Assembly (NCBI GenBank): GCA_002753505.1
Contig: PEAG01000031.1
Span: 1 to 38,283, forward strand
Direction of reading: 5' to 3'
From: Magnetococcales bacterium HCHbin5
GTDB taxonomy: Bacteria > Pseudomonadota > Magnetococcia > Magnetococcales > Magnetaquicoccaceae
DNA length: 38,283 bases
Shown: in pieces, positions 37,194-38,283 of the stretch
How the letters are laid out: each line of letters begins with the position of its first letter
Position numbering within the stretch: position 1 is the first letter of the stretch
Notes under the pieces: generated by a model
Databases searched by the model: none
What the model saw: only the letters and a program-made list of their open reading frames with translations
Told to the model about the DNA's origin: nothing
Program-made: the position numbers and the translations under genes

Positions 37194-37439
37194 TTAGGGG
37201 TGGACATTCAAGCCCAGACTCGTCGCAGCATTACGGAGAGCTTCACCAGTTTGTATCCAGTCACCCCTGATGGCAGCAGCATTGAACGCAGCAGCTTCAT
37301 CGGCTGAAAGTGGTTGAGCAGGCTGGCAGAGCCCATTCAGATATGACTCAGACGCGCAGTCCGACGCATGGCGGTTGAACGGCAGAATCCTGGCTAAGCT
37401 GCCAACACCAGCGATAAATATCCGCATGTTTCCGTTCAT
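37194..37439 (-). CDS. Small protein of unknown function, 81 residues
   Basis: The frame is open further upstream; ATG 37439 or 37427 gives the most protein-like product (MRIFIAGVGSLARIL and an Ala-rich helical C-terminus ADEAAAFNAAAIRGDW or close to it). It has two cysteines. The ribosome site is weak and no family is recognised, so this is a tentative gene. Confidence 0.4.
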   Translation of the reverse strand: MNGNMRIFIAGVGSLARILPFNRHASDCASESYLNGLCQPAQPLSADEAAAFNAAAIRGDWIQTGEALRNAATSLGLNVHP

Positions 37440-37794
37440 ATATGGCTCGTCTATTGTTAAGGATTGCACCACACCAGTCATCCGACCCAACACCAGGATC
37501 GATTCCCGCCGGAACCGCCCTCCAGGAACTCCTTGGAACCTACTGGAACACAATTTGGATGCTGTACTGGAAGGGTAGCGTGTGTCAAGATGAATAATGC
37601 CTGCATCTGAGATTTTCTCGTTTCACCCCAGATTCCGCCGTGTCAACCCACCTTCCGACTTCCCTATTCATCCCCGTGGGAGTCTGCCAGACGCTCACCA
37701 ACGCCAACCCTTGAATCTGCGTGGTAGGATGACCGATGATGGACGTGTACGCTTTTCTTCTTTTTCCACAACGGGAGGACAACTACTCATCGCG
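37440..37794. other. Intergenic region in the island
   Basis: I see no convincing gene in these 355 bases. GGAACTCCTTGGAA (37525-37538) is an inverted near-copy of TTCCAAGGAATTCC at 34742-34755, with one mismatch. GGGAGGA at 37774-37780 lies 14 bases before the lipoprotein start, rather far for its ribosome site. Confidence 0.35.
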
Positions 37795-38095
37795 ATGAAA
37801 ACTATCCACTTTGTTAAAATTGTGTGCTTGAGCTTGTTTGTTGCAGGATGCACAGGCATGAGGTGCGGAGATCCAGGTGTCTCCTGTTCCAAATGGCAGA
37901 TGGATTATTTGTTATCAAAAGGATTTCTGAAACCATGTCCAGACGGCACATACAGTCATGGAAATGAGCAATGTCATGCAGACCAGGGGAATCAGGGGCT
38001 TGATAGTCCCCGTCTCTCGTCTACCAAGCAGCTCATCATTCCGACTCCTTCTGAGAAAAGCGGTGAATCGCCTCCCCAGACCGGAATCTACAATC
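37795..38095 (+). pseudogene. Lipoprotein gene interrupted by an insertion sequence
   Basis: The product begins MKTIHFVKIVCLSLFVAGCTG, a lipoprotein signal with the lipobox FVAGC (Cys at about residue 20). About 80 residues follow, with several cysteines and CPDGTYSHGNEQC. At 38096 the insertion sequence begins; the frame runs on to a stop at 38250, adding about 51 residues of insertion-sequence origin. The original C-terminus is presumably beyond the element. The family is unknown to me. Confidence 0.6.
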
Positions 38096-38283
38096 GGCGT
38101 TGTTGCATGATTCGTCTGGAACCCCAGCCACTTGACCTGATGCTCGGTTTCGATAATCATGGGGCATGGACACCACCTCTCCCAAACATCGATACCGCAT
38201 CCGCAACTGGCGGGAGTACAACGCCGCCTTGGTCAACCGTGGCCGTCTGACCCTCTGGTTCGACGAAGACGCCATCAGCCAGT
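38096..38283 (+). mobile_element. IS5-family (IS903-like) insertion sequence, left end
   Basis: It starts with GGCGTTGTTGCATGATTCG, which resembles the terminal inverted repeats of IS903-group elements as I remember them. The transposase gene begins 70 bases inside. The right end is outside the window. If typical, a 9-bp target duplication would include bases 38087-38095. Confidence 0.75.
38166..38283 (+). CDS. IS5-family transposase, 5' part
   Basis: The frame from ATG 38166 reads MDTTSPKHRYRIRNWREYN, then an ALVNRGRLTLWFDEDAI segment. This is the characteristic N-terminus of IS5/IS903-type DDE transposases. Only 39 codons are inside the window, so catalytic residues cannot be checked. Confidence 0.85.
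   Translation, partial: MDTTSPKHRYRIRNWREYNAALVNRGRLTLWFDEDAISQ

Larger units (their letters stand above)
34662..38283. mobile_element. Left part of a putative tRNA-Ser integrative island
   Basis: Downstream of tRNA-Ser come a P4-type integrase, a toxin-antitoxin-like pair, a small unknown gene and a gene broken by an insertion sequence. Gene density and style differ from the core region before it. No second copy of the tRNA 3' end is visible, so the far boundary must lie beyond the window. Whether the element is still mobile is unknown. Confidence 0.6.

Overview
This is a GC-rich stretch (by eye well above 50 percent) of a Gram-negative bacterial chromosome, most likely a proteobacterium. 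Tat-exported Fe-S proteins, a lipoprotein, a periplasmic binding protein, a Cache-type hybrid kinase, two response-regulator diguanylate cyclases and an IS5-type transposase all fit that. The tRNA-synthetase, gyrA and signalling repertoire would suit an alphaproteobacterial or magnetotactic-coccus-like lineage, but this is an impression and no marker here proves it.

Layout. 1-907 is the 3' end of a gene for an Asp/His/Gly/Lys repeat protein built from 21-bp and 66-bp tandem repeats, followed by a strong terminator. 1204-2740 (minus strand) is gltX with tRNA-Gln(CTG) just downstream. 3106-5999 is a SEC-C protein overlapping aspS. 6063-6609 is a non-coding palindromic repeat element; a second copy lies at 29805-30366. 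6624-8270 (minus) is a membrane LTA-synthase-like sulfatase-fold enzyme.

8553-16087 is a tightly packed seven-gene directon: a Tat-exported aldo/keto reductase with Fe-S motifs, a DUF6599-like protein, a Tat-exported DUF362 protein, a NapH/NapG-like membrane polyferredoxin with six cluster motifs, and then larC, larB and larE, which make the nickel-pincer nucleotide (NPN) cofactor. No larA is in the window. I regard the physical coupling of the redox module to cofactor synthesis as the most interesting system here.

16227-22244 is a signalling block: REC-PAS-GGDEF, REC-GAF-GGDEF, an orphan ABC-type substrate-binding protein, and a Cache-HAMP hybrid histidine kinase. The last three overlap and probably form one sensing-to-c-di-GMP unit. 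22625-25478 holds small uncharacterised genes and a zinc alcohol-dehydrogenase-family gene. 25537-29772 is a 1411-residue SNF2 helicase with a long unassigned N-terminus. After the second repeat locus come gyrA, serS and tRNA-Ser(TGA).

From about 34662 to the window end is accessory DNA: a P4-type tyrosine integrase beside tRNA-Ser, octamer repeats in front of it, a Panacea-type antitoxin with its partner, a small unknown gene, and a lipoprotein gene interrupted by an IS5-family (IS903-like) element that runs off the end. This is probably the tRNA-proximal end of an integrative island whose far end lies outside the window.
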